Source: Paramicrosporidium saccamoebae (lineage: Eukaryota > Rozellomycota). From it: a DNA stretch of 64,000 nt. This document shows, piece by piece, positions 31,254 through 39,340 of the stretch. Position numbers and translations under genes: made by a program. Positions within the stretch are counted from its first letter, which is position 1. Every line of letters begins with the position of its first letter. The notes beneath the pieces were generated by a model. That model saw nothing but the letters and a program-made list of their open reading frames with translations. It was not told the DNA's origin and did not search any database. The stretch is from positions 25,610 to 89,609 of the forward strand of contig MTSL01000014.1 in the NCBI GenBank assembly GCA_002794465.1. The letters run 5' to 3'.

Positions 31254-31498
31254 ATGGAGAGCATTGACCCGGAATGTACCAAACTCAAACAGAAATACGA
31301 GGCATGCTTCTATACCTGGTATTCTGAGAAATTCCTCAAGGGAGATACCCGCGACGAGTGTGCTGGACTGTTCAAAGAGTATCGCGCCTGTCTTGATGTA
31401 CAATAATGATTATTGACTATATGATGTAGAGGACACTAAAGGCCAAAAATATTGATCAACTAATAGAAGAGCACTACAAGGCCGGCGAGACACCTTGA
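31254..31498 (+). CDS. MDM35: Mdm35/TRIAP1, twin CX9C intermembrane-space protein
   Basis: 70 aa from exons 31254-31397 and 31430-31498 (32-bp intron). Obligate partner of PRELI/Ups lipid-transfer proteins in the mitochondrial intermembrane space. Twin CX9C: Cys8/Cys18 and Cys36/Cys46, with the family signature WYSEKFLKGD between them. Splicing replaces a premature stop after CLD with a helical tail RTLKAKNIDQLIEEHYKAGE, as in Mdm35. The TGA stop is followed directly by ATAAA, giving AATAAA. It is short and spliced, so easily missed. Its likely partner gene (PRELI/Ups) is at 46087. Confidence 0.92.
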
Positions 31499-31914
31499 AT
31501 AAACGCCTTGTGCACTGAATGTAGTGGGAGGACTATTATTCTTGTCCTGCTGTTGGCACGGGTCGTGGTGGCTTTATAATGTCACACCCACATTCAAAGT
31601 TCACGGTTAGATTGTGGAAGGCATTGATATGACCAAGGAGGAATGCAATATTAGCCTTACAAAGTCTTTGCCCCTTCCACAGCTACTCCCATCAAGTGGG
31701 GGCAAAGAGTTTAATACTCGACATGGCACTGTAATTTTTCACAATTATACTACTACCATCCTGTCTTCCTCGAGTTGAATGTGCGCATGGAATTACTAGA
31801 CTCGATTATTATTCTGTCACAGAAACCATGGATCTTTATTATAAACTCGTTATAAACTTGTTGTAAACTGGTTATAAACTGGTTATAAACTTTACAATAC
31901 CAATTTAGCCATTC
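31499..31914. other. 3' flank of SSP-4, no gene seen
   Basis: Contains a stretch (about 31690-31810) that matches 32612-32712 downstream of SSP-5 (AAAGAGTTTAATACTCGACAT, CTACTACCATC, GTGCGCATGGAATTAC). The matching flanks show that SSP-4 and SSP-5 arose by duplication of a unit of about 0.9 kb. No open gene found. Confidence 0.6.
31842..31892. repeat. 11-bp tandem repeat (TTATAAACTGG)n
   Basis: About five copies with unit TTATAAACTYG or TTGTAAACTGG, next to the 3' end of SSP-4. The matching position after SSP-5 has only a single TTATAAACTTT. Confidence 0.85.
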
Positions 31915-32388
31915 CTACAGCCTGGCTAAATCGTGGGGCATATCGAAACCGTGATAATCAAAAACGACAGACATTATGAGAACGTCTGGAATTTCGTGAT
32001 CAGAAATGTCGCGATATGTGACTTGCTTGGACGTAGGACTCGCAAGCGCCTTCTCCATCGCAGTAGCCTTCAACAGCCAATATGGGGTTGCTTTCCTCGC
32101 CACTGCTATCACTACAGTGTCGCCCACTTCAAGATAAGCAGTTTCCTCTCTCCCAACCATCGCCTCGTTCTCACGAATCACGCAAACCGAGCCTGCACCA
32201 GTGAGGGAGATCCGATTATCACTCATAACAATGCTGACGCAGCTATAAGAGTTGCAGATCAGTTTGCTCAAAGTATTGGGGCCGCTATTCCAATGGAGTC
32301 CCGAGGACATAAATTCGATCTTGCCCAGCTGCAACTGGCTAGCATAGGATACCGCACAAAGCAACGAAATGATGATTGTTGCATGCAT
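31915..32388 (-). CDS. Small secreted family protein SSP-4
   Basis: 157 aa, intronless. Signal peptide MHATIIISLLCAVSYAS, then QLQLGKIE. Family core: NRISLTGAGSVCVIREN, YLEVGDTVVIAVA, a helix (LLKATAMEKAL), then IPDVLIMSVV and an ending GFDMPHDLARL. Closest to SSP-5, with the same length and similar along its whole length. Two Cys (NSYSC and the SVCVIR strand) match Cys in SSP-5, so a disulfide is possible. Function unknown. Confidence 0.77.
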   Translation of the reverse strand: MHATIIISLLCAVSYASQLQLGKIEFMSSGLHWNSGPNTLSKLICNSYSCVSIVMSDNRISLTGAGSVCVIRENEAMVGREETAYLEVGDTVVIAVARKATPYWLLKATAMEKALASPTSKQVTYRDISDHEIPDVLIMSVVFDYHGFDMPHDLARL

Positions 32389-32786
32389 AGTACTACAACT
32401 CCGATCCTACGTCGTCTTATAGTGCTCTAATTTGCCATTTTGAGCACCTGCCAACGCCATTTGTCCAGCGGTGCTTTCAAATGCTGACGGTGAGCGCATA
32501 AAAACTTTTGGTTGAAATCCCGAGTCTGTAGCTTTACCATCTCACACTAACGGCAAACAGTTGTTATGTGATATTGGTCTTGCAAATCCTTGTCCTCTCC
32601 CTAGTCGCTACCGTCAAGCGGATAAAGAGTCCAATACCCGACATATTACTTTAATTCTCACAATGCTACTACCATCGTGCTGAGTGCGCACATGGAATTA
32701 CCAGACTTTAGCGCTACCTTGTCAAAAAAGTCACGAGTCTTCATTATAAACTTTTTGAAGCTTTACAGTACTAATTGTAGCAATGT
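32389..32786. other. Intergenic between SSP-5 and SSP-4
   Basis: Promoter side of SSP-4 and 3' flank of SSP-5; shares blocks with 31499-31914. No gene seen. Confidence 0.5.
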
Positions 32787-33263
32787 TTACAGCTTGGCGA
32801 AAGCTTGGGGCACGCCAAAGCCGTTAGGATTAGAGACTACAGGCACTATGAGAAAGTCGGGAATTTCCTCTTCGAAAATGTCGCGATATGTGACTCCCTT
32901 GGTTGTGTTAGGACTTTCAAGCGCCTTTTCTATCGCAGCGGCCTTTAGTAACCAATTTGGAGTCCCTTCCTTTGCCACTGCTATTACTACAGTGTCCCCT
33001 ACTTCAAGATGCGCATATTCCTCTTTCCCAACTATCACCTCGTTCCCACGAACCACGCAAATCGAGCCTTCACCAGCGAGGGCGATTCGATTACCAGTCA
33101 TAATGATGGTGACACACTTGTAAGGATTGCAAATTTTTTTGCTCCAGCGATTTGGGCCTCTAGTCAAGTGGAGTTCCGAAGACATGGATTCGATCCTGCC
33201 CAGCTGCAACTGGCTGGCATGGGATAGCGCACAAAGGAACAAGATAATGATTACTGCATACAT
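32787..33263 (-). CDS. Small secreted family protein SSP-5
   Basis: 158 aa, intronless. Signal peptide MYAVIIILFLCALSHAS, then QLQLGRIESMSS as in SSP-4. Core NRIALAGEGSICVVRGN, HLEVGDTVVIAVA, helix LLKAAAIEKAL, ending VPQAFAKL. Close recent paralog of SSP-4. The box GTCGCGTAG (33275-33283, plus-strand reading) lies 12 bp upstream of its ATG. Function unknown. Confidence 0.77.
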   Translation of the reverse strand: MYAVIIILFLCALSHASQLQLGRIESMSSELHLTRGPNRWSKKICNPYKCVTIIMTGNRIALAGEGSICVVRGNEVIVGKEEYAHLEVGDTVVIAVAKEGTPNWLLKAAAIEKALESPNTTKGVTYRDIFEEEIPDFLIVPVVSNPNGFGVPQAFAKL

Positions 33264-33858
33264 GGCACTATAATGTCGCGTAGTGGAGGGAATACTACGG
33301 ACTTTGTCACCACTGTTTATCCGGGAGGCGAGAGAATTCTTTTATCATAAAGTACACCTTATTCCCATCGTTTTCTCGGATCTGATCGGGTCTATCCGGA
33401 GATGCGATCGTTTCTAGGGATTGGTCAGGCCGCGTCAAATTCCCTCTACGTCATTTTGACGTTTCCCACTATTGCGCGCTACTTCTTTCCTTCTTGTAGC
33501 TGGGTCATTTGGAACAAAGGACCCATACCATTTCACGCTAACAGCTATTATTAAGGTAGTAACAGGTGTACTGCATAGTGAGGATCATCACGAATGGAAT
33601 TGTTTGGCATAAGGAAACTCAACTATTGCCTTTTAGTAATTGGATCCCTCACGTTCTCGACTAGACTCAGCCAGCCATTCCACTACCTTACACCATCACC
33701 ACCAGATCTCAAAATAACGCCGAGATTTACCCAAGATTTCAATCATCACCAATTCATAAACGTCTAATTATCACGTAGCTGGGGACAAATAGAAGCACTC
33801 GAAAATGCAGTATCAATGGTGAAAAGTCACAGACAGAAATGCATCATTTATTATCAAT
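33264..33858. other. Intergenic between SSP-6 and SSP-5
   Basis: About 600 bp. Contains the SSP-5 upstream box and, from about 33690, the 3' flank shared by SSP-6, -7 and -8 (ATCACGTAGCTGGGGACAAATAG). No gene seen; a decayed member cannot be excluded. Confidence 0.45.
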
Positions 33859-34290
33859 TTACTCGGCTCTAAGGGAAATAGTAACGACCTCCCCCGCCGC
33901 ACCATCCACTGATTTCTCACTAAAGTTCCCAAGTATTTCCTCTAAACAAGGCTTTGTCATTCTGGGCGTTCCGCCCAAAACAATCACTATCAAGTCATCG
34001 GCTTTCGGTGCACTCTCCTCTGGCAATCGAGTGAGATTTCCGTGCTCGCGTCGGTACATATAACAAACAACGGCGCCATCATAGTAAACTTGCAGTTTCT
34101 CTGCTGTCAATCTGATTAGCGCACAGTTATTGTGAACCTGGAGCCCAATATAGTTAGGATTCCAGCTCGCTTGAACCGGCGAACCCTTACGTGCAGTAGG
34201 TTCTCCGAGTCGAAGAATGGAGCGCGGAAATCTTGATGCGCTTGCAAGCTTTAAAAGGGCACATAGAAATACAAGAAAGACTGCCTTCAT
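33859..34290 (-). CDS. Small secreted family protein SSP-6
   Basis: 143 aa, intronless. Signal peptide MKAVFLVFLCALLKLASAS. Body: SILRLGEPTARKGSPV, ALIRLTAEKLQVYYDGAVVC, MYRREHGNLTRLPEES, ADDLIVIVLGG, CLEEILGNFSEKS, VVTISL. Same length and layout as SSP-7 and SSP-8; forms a subfamily with an RR in the central strand and ADD replacing GDxVV. Function unknown. Confidence 0.77.
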   Translation of the reverse strand: MKAVFLVFLCALLKLASASRFPRSILRLGEPTARKGSPVQASWNPNYIGLQVHNNCALIRLTAEKLQVYYDGAVVCYMYRREHGNLTRLPEESAPKADDLIVIVLGGTPRMTKPCLEEILGNFSEKSVDGAAGEVVTISLRAE

Positions 34291-34761
34291 GGAGAGTTGC
34301 CGTCTTGTACGTCGCGTAGCAGGTCAAGTGGGATGGAACACGCCACGACGCTTCTGTCGAGCAGGTGCAAATTTTTTCATTATCATTAAATGTACTTTGA
34401 TTGGCCTGCCAAATTTGATTGCTTAATCTCCTATCAGGTTTCAGTGTAGGACCTATGGAAATCGTCCCAGCACTTTCTATTCAAATGCTGTTGTGTATTG
34501 GCTAATGATTATTCATGAACAATCCACATCCTCATCAGTCCATTCTCTTGCCTTGTCCTTCTAAAGAGTCGAACAAACCCACAATGTCTCATTGGCAATT
34601 GCTACCAGATCTCAGATTATCATCACAATTTGCCCAAGATCTTGATCTTCATTAGCTCCTCAGTGTCCAATGTTCACGTAGCTGGGGGCGAATGGAGGCA
34701 CTCGAAAATTCAATATCAATGTCGGAGAATCACAGGCAGCAGTGCATCATTTATTATGGAT
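34291..34761. other. Intergenic between SSP-7 and SSP-6
   Basis: Promoter region of SSP-6 and 3' flank of SSP-7, homologous to 35194-35652 and 36085-36597. Contains the GTCGCGTAG box at 34311-34319, 21 bp upstream of the SSP-6 ATG. No gene seen. Confidence 0.5.
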
Positions 34762-35193
34762 TCACTCGCCTATAAGGGGAATAATAACGACCTCTGTCGC
34801 CGCACCACCCAGTGATTTTTTACTAAAGTTCCTAAGTATTTCCTCTAGACAAGATTGTGACATTCCAGGAAACCCGCCCAAAACAACCACTAGCAAGTCA
34901 TCGGCTTGGATTGTACTTTGCTCTGGCAATCTAATGAGCCCTTCGAGCTCGCGTCGATACGTACGCCAAAGGATAGCACCCTCATAGCTAATTTGCAGTC
35001 CCTTTGGTACCAATTTGATCAGCGCAAAGTTGTCGTGAACCTGAAGCTCAATATGGTCGGAAGTCTTGTGCACTTTAACGGCTGAACCGTCACGTACAAT
35101 AGGTCTTCCGAGCCGAAGACCATAGCGTCCAAATCTTGATGCGCTTACAAACTTCAATAAGGCGCATATAAGCACGAGGAGGATTGTCTTCAT
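34762..35193 (-). CDS. Small secreted family protein SSP-7
   Basis: 143 aa, intronless. Signal peptide MKTILLVLICALLKFVSAS. Body LRLGRPIVRDGSAV, ALIKLVPKGLQISYEGAILW, TYRRELEGLIRLPEQS, ADDLLVVVLGG, CLEEILRNFSKKS, VVIIPLIGE. Paralog of SSP-6 and SSP-8, with homologous flanks on both sides. Upstream box at 35214-35222. Function unknown. Confidence 0.77.
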   Translation of the reverse strand: MKTILLVLICALLKFVSASRFGRYGLRLGRPIVRDGSAVKVHKTSDHIELQVHDNFALIKLVPKGLQISYEGAILWRTYRRELEGLIRLPEQSTIQADDLLVVVLGGFPGMSQSCLEEILRNFSKKSLGGAATEVVIIPLIGE

Positions 35194-35652
35194 GAAACGT
35201 TGTCGTCTTGTGCGTCGCGTAGTAGGTCAATCACTACGGAACACGTCACAATGCTTCGGCCAAGCAAGGGCGAACCTTTATTACCATTAGGTGTACTTTT
35301 ATTGGTCAGTCCGATCTGATTGTATAATACCCTACTCAAATTCTCAGTGCAGAGTCCATGGAGCATCTGCCATCGCTTTACTATTTAAATGAGAGTAGCA
35401 TGCTATTTCATATTGACTAATGAGTATTCATAAGCAATCCACATTCTCACCAGTTCATAATCCTGCCTTATCTCTTTAAATAATCGACCAAACTCATTGC
35501 TACCTATTGGCAATTGCTACCTGATCTCAGAATAGTACCGAGATTTATTCAAGATTCTAATCATCACTAACTCATTGACTTCTGATTATCACGTAGCTGG
35601 GGACAAATAGAAACACTTGAAAACTCAGTATCAATATACTATTTATGCAGAC
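35194..35652. other. Intergenic between SSP-8 and SSP-7
   Basis: Promoter region of SSP-7 and 3' flank of SSP-8; homologous to the two neighbouring gaps. No gene seen. Confidence 0.5.
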
Positions 35653-36084
35653 TTACTCGCCTATAAGGGGAATAGCGACGATCTCTGCCGCCGAAGCATT
35701 CTCTGATTTTTCACCAAAGTTTGTAAGTATTTCCTCTAGACAGGACCTTGTCATTTCAGGAGACCCACCCAAAATAACTACCAGCACGTCATTGGCTCGA
35801 TGTTCACTATTTTCTGGCAATCTAATGAGTTTTCCCAGCTTGCGGCGATACATACGCCAAAGGACGGCACCGGTAGAATGAACTTGCGCTCCCTTCAGTG
35901 TCAATTCGACTAGCGCACGGTTTTCGCGCACACGGAGCCCAACACGGTGAGGATTCCAGTTAGCTTTAACAGGTGAATCCTCACGTATAATAGGTTCTCC
36001 GAGCCGAAAAATGTAACGTGGAAATCCTGATGCAATTGCAAGCTTTAAAAGAGCGCATAGAAGCACAAGAAAGATTGCTTTCAT
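35653..36084 (-). CDS. Small secreted family protein SSP-8
   Basis: 143 aa, intronless. Signal peptide MKAIFLVLLCALLKLAIAS. Body FRLGEPIIREDSPV, ALVELTLKGAQVHSTGAVLW, MYRRKLGKLIRLPENS, ANDVLVVILGG, CLEEILTNFGEKS, IVAIPLIGE. Paralog of SSP-6 and SSP-7. Its 5' flank has an expanded minisatellite. Function unknown. Confidence 0.77.
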   Translation of the reverse strand: MKAIFLVLLCALLKLAIASGFPRYIFRLGEPIIREDSPVKANWNPHRVGLRVRENRALVELTLKGAQVHSTGAVLWRMYRRKLGKLIRLPENSEHRANDVLVVILGGSPEMTRSCLEEILTNFGEKSENASAAEIVAIPLIGE

Positions 36085-36199
36085 GAAAGTTGCCGTCCTG
36101 TGCGTCGTGTAGTAGGTTAATCACTACGGAACACGTCACAGCACTTCGGTCAAGCGGGGCCGAACCTTTCACTACCCTTAAATGTACTTTTGACAGACC

Positions 36200-36418
36200 A
36201 AATCTGATTGTGAAATTTCCTAATCTAACTGCGGGGCCTCCTAATCTGATTGTGAACCCCCTAATCTAACTGTGGGGCCTCTTAATCTGATTGTGAACCT
36301 CCTAATCTGATTGTAAAACCCCTTAATCTGATCGTAAAATCCCCTAATCTGATTGTAAAATCCCTTAATCTGATTGTGAAGCCCCTAATCTGATTGTAAA
36401 ATTTCCTAATCAGATTTC
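36200..36418. repeat. ~20-bp minisatellite, about 11 copies
   Basis: Units of CCCCTAATCTGATTGTRAAA with variants CTAATCTAACTGYGGGGCCT. The homologous spots upstream of SSP-6 and SSP-7 have just one copy (TTTGATTGCTTAATC, TCTGATTGTATAATA), so the array expanded only here. It lies about 120-330 bp upstream of the SSP-8 ATG. Confidence 0.9.
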
Positions 36419-36597
36419 AGGGCAGGGCCCATGGAAATCGACCCATCACCTTACTATTAAATAATACGCTTTGTCTACTGAATGATGATCATTGATAAAC
36501 AATTCACATTCCCGCGCCCATGATTTGCCCTTTAAATGATCGAAAAACTCATTATGCTCCTCACTCACGGCATATGCTATCACAAATCGGCTAGCGT

Positions 36598-37011
36598 TTA
36601 TTCATGTTCAATAGGAATGAACAAGAAATCCACATTTTCATTTTCCTCCTCAGTGTAGGCCCCTGTGGCACAAAACTCTTTAGCTATCGTCTTTAAGTAA
36701 TCGGAACAGGATTCATCAGTCTTACTCACGGCAACGACCACCATATCGCCAGCTAATACAGAGAGAGAGTCGGCGCCTTCCAGAATCTGACCGTTCCGCA
36801 GTACAAAACTGACAGTGCCCTTTAAATCGACAGTCAGATTGCTCGAAATCAGCATAAGGCGAGCAAAATTGGACTGATGGCGGATGGTAGCATGACGTCT
36901 AGTAGATTCCACAGTTGTAAAAAATGTCCTAGACAATGCAACTTTCCCGAATTGAGCAGCGCTCGCAATCCCCAGTAACGTGAAAAGAAGAAGGGGGAGG
37001 GTAGCTGTCAT
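36598..37011 (-). CDS. Small secreted family protein SSP-9
   Basis: 137 aa, intronless. Signal peptide MTATLPLLLFTLLGIASAA, then QFGKVALSR. Family core: NLTVDLKGTVSFVLRNG, SVLAGDMVVVAVSK, helix with Cys (ESCSDYLKTIAKEFC), ending VDFLFIPIEHE. More diverged; groups by the GDxVVVAV core with SSP-1, -4 and -5. Function unknown. Confidence 0.72.
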   Translation of the reverse strand: MTATLPLLLFTLLGIASAAQFGKVALSRTFFTTVESTRRHATIRHQSNFARLMLISSNLTVDLKGTVSFVLRNGQILEGADSLSVLAGDMVVVAVSKTDESCSDYLKTIAKEFCATGAYTEEENENVDFLFIPIEHE

Positions 37012-37221
37012 TACTGGATGCTAATCATGTACTGTCCTCTGTAGATATTGGCAGCTCATGTACCAAATAGGGAACATTGTAGTTAATCTATCATCATCCT
37101 GGGTAACATCTCGTTATCTGGTCCATTATCACTACATATAAACTGACATGCTGATCGTCGACTATATCGTGGTGGATGATTATTATTATTATTAAAGCTT
37201 CCATAGAACCACGCAGCCATC

Positions 37222-37644
37222 TTAGTTGGTTATAGAAACCGTGACTACTTCCATCGTGCAAGCCAATCCCTGAATATGGGCTCTCACCTGGGCTCGAATG
37301 TCCAATTGTTCCATCACATTCGCCGCCACCGCTAGGTACAATACATCATCGGACTGCACTTCCATTTTTTGGTCCGCGGCAAACTCCTCTGCATATTCTA
37401 CAATGTCTCCTTGTCGTACCAAGACAAAATATCCATTAGAAACCGCGGCCGTTAGCAAATTGTCGCATAGAAAAAAAGTCGCACGGATGGGGGCACCCTC
37501 AAAAGTACTAGGAAACTCTCGAGTGACGGCAAGTGACTGTTCACCAGCACTCACTGTGCTCACAGCATTGTTCCTCGTTAATGGCCCAAACTTTAACGCA
37601 GCAACACAGTTTAAAAGCACTATTACAAGCGCAGACAAATTCAT
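37222..37644 (-). CDS. Small secreted family protein SSP-10 (divergent)
   Basis: 140 aa, intronless. Signal peptide MNLSALVIVLLNCVAA, then LKFGPLTR like the QFGKV/QLGKI of other members. Core is diverged: NLLTAAVSNGYFVLVRQGD, VQSDDVLYLAVAANV, helix, ending VVTVSITN. The most distant member; membership rests on the same order of leader, strand, Arg strand, DD-hydrophobic core and helix. Its ATG is only 20 bp after the stop of PIG-T on the same strand. Confidence 0.62.
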   Translation of the reverse strand: MNLSALVIVLLNCVAALKFGPLTRNNAVSTVSAGEQSLAVTREFPSTFEGAPIRATFFLCDNLLTAAVSNGYFVLVRQGDIVEYAEEFAADQKMEVQSDDVLYLAVAANVMEQLDIRAQVRAHIQGLACTMEVVTVSITN

Positions 37645-37664
37645 TCTAACTACGAATTACCAGT

Positions 37665-39340
37665 TTATTGCCGCTTTAATTTAGTGCTTATAAAGAACAG
37701 GCGATCTCGCAATCGCTGCAAAACCGTAGAACCGGCATAAAATTTGCGATAACTCAAATTGAAAAATGTCCCGTAGAAGAGCACTATGAGGGTGGACGTA
37801 AGAGTGATTACATTATAGGGCATCGTGAAATCAGGCACGGGCATTGTGAGCAGTAGTGTCGGAGTGACAATTGTTTCGTCGGCAAATTGTATGATTGCAC
37901 CGGCGATATCAAAGCCGCGGTTTGCATCAAATGGATAGTCGGTGTATCGGAGGAGATCTCGCTCAAACGGAATTTTCATCGTGACACTCTGACCGGCAGG
38001 AATCACCACTTTTAGCTCAAGTTGCGATGGACTCTGCCGGGCAACTTCAGGCGCATAGATAATCTGTCGTGGATAGGATGGTCCATGCATCTGGTCCCCA
38101 AGGGTAAATTCCATCTGACTCAGAAATAGTTTCATATAAAAAGGCAGGCTTTCTGCGTGGGAAATTTCAATATCAGTGGTGGTAGGGTTCTTCCAAGAAA
38201 CTACCAGCCCACCGCGATCTTGACCAATTCCACTGAGATAGCGATCGACTAGCAAGGAACTTGGTGTCATTGAAGAGCAAGTCATGGCATTTTCAGATAC
38301 CATTAAATTACTCTTTAGGATTTGGTCAGGATCAAAAGTATAGCCGTCAAGATCAATAATAACGCTGTCGTCGTTCTTTGATTCAGCTAGCTTGAAATTG
38401 GGACAACCATTGGGCTGAAGAATCGATAATACAGAAGATTCGGTCGCTGGACATTTGCTTTCGATAGTGCGTCCCATAAGTTTCCTCAAGCTCCAATCTA
38501 AAGTTTGGCCGTGTCGAGCCAAATCGAACACGACAACCAAGTTTTGCACTAGTTCAATTTTCTTCTCAGTACAGTTCTGGAAAATGAAAACAAATCAAAT
38601 AATCATGTACATCGTCTTGGCATACATACTGCACATGGGTGTCGAATTGATGAAAAGATGAATCGAACACTCTTAGTGGATTTAAAAGCATGGCGATCCC
38701 AGCCGAGCTGGCACAGGGTAGAAGCTTGCTCCACGGAGTCAAGTTTTCCGTGCATACTGCTTCTCCGGGAAGTGTGCCTCGTAGCAGGACCGGCGAGTGT
38801 CCAGAGAACAACAACACGTTGTTCTTGGACCGGAAATATCGGAGTAGCTTTGGGAAAATTGTATTCTGCTCCTTGATCAAATTGACTGATGCACAGAATA
38901 GTCCAGAGAGCGTAGAGGTCAGCCTTGTCCATTTCTCCATATTCTCCGACTGCGACTTGGTATCTCTAAAGACGGCCTCCACAGAGACGCCCGAAGACGA
39001 AGGCTCAATTAAAGGCTTTCCCCAGGCTCCATAGTCCCATCTCCCCTTTGAAAGAGACACACGCAGATCATAGATGCCATGCGATTCGACCAGCTCCACA
39101 ACCGGTCTTGGAAAGGTCCCGAAATCAAAATCTACTATGAGCAATACCGCCAAATTTACGTGTCAGGTCTAGTGCGTTCACGTCCAGAGTTTGTTTGAAT
39201 TTAAAGTGCACTGCAGCTAATCCACCAGATACCGTGTGGAATTCCACGTTCTCGTGGAATTTGGCCTCGACCGCCATGGCCAAGGTCAGCAGGGTCACAG
39301 ACAACATGTACAAATGCGGCAGGCCCGGCCCGGCGCGCAT
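37665..39340 (-). CDS. GPI16: GPI transamidase subunit PIG-T/Gpi16
   Basis: 537 aa from exons 39160-39340, 38611-39131, 37665-38576. Part of the ER complex that attaches GPI anchors. Signal peptide in the first 27 residues (an inner ATG at 39307 gives a more usual one); LPCASSAGIAMLLNP matches the conserved Cys-containing stretch; a single C-terminal membrane segment follows PVPDFTMPYNVI, with YGTFFNL as in PIG-T. Intron 38577-38610 is 34 bp. The other intron (from 39159) can end at either of two adjacent TAGs: 28 bp (39132-39159) or 25 bp (39135-39159), differing by one codon. Its ATG overlaps the ATG of the divergent PA200 gene. Confidence 0.9.

Larger units (their letters stand above)
33690..36480. 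repeat. Three tandem segmental duplications of ~0.9 kb carrying SSP-6, -7, -8
   Basis: Landmarks recur at the same spacing: AGATCTCA (33702), AGATCTCAG (34607) and TGATCTCAG (35523); CACGTAGCTGGGG (33774, 34676, 35590); ATG of each gene (34290, 35193, 36084, reverse); upstream box GTCGCGTAG (34311, 35214, and GTCGTGTAG 36104); TGTACTTTTATTGG-like words; and TTCATRAACAATCCACAT. The homologous flanks extend on both sides of each gene. Confidence 0.85.

Noticed and set aside
31254-31406. Unspliced 50-aa version of Mdm35
   Set aside because: A 32-bp intron removes the stop and adds the conserved helical tail.
36200-36418. CRISPR-like look of regular repeats
   Set aside because: Units are contiguous ~20-bp copies without unique spacers, in a eukaryotic genome; a minisatellite.
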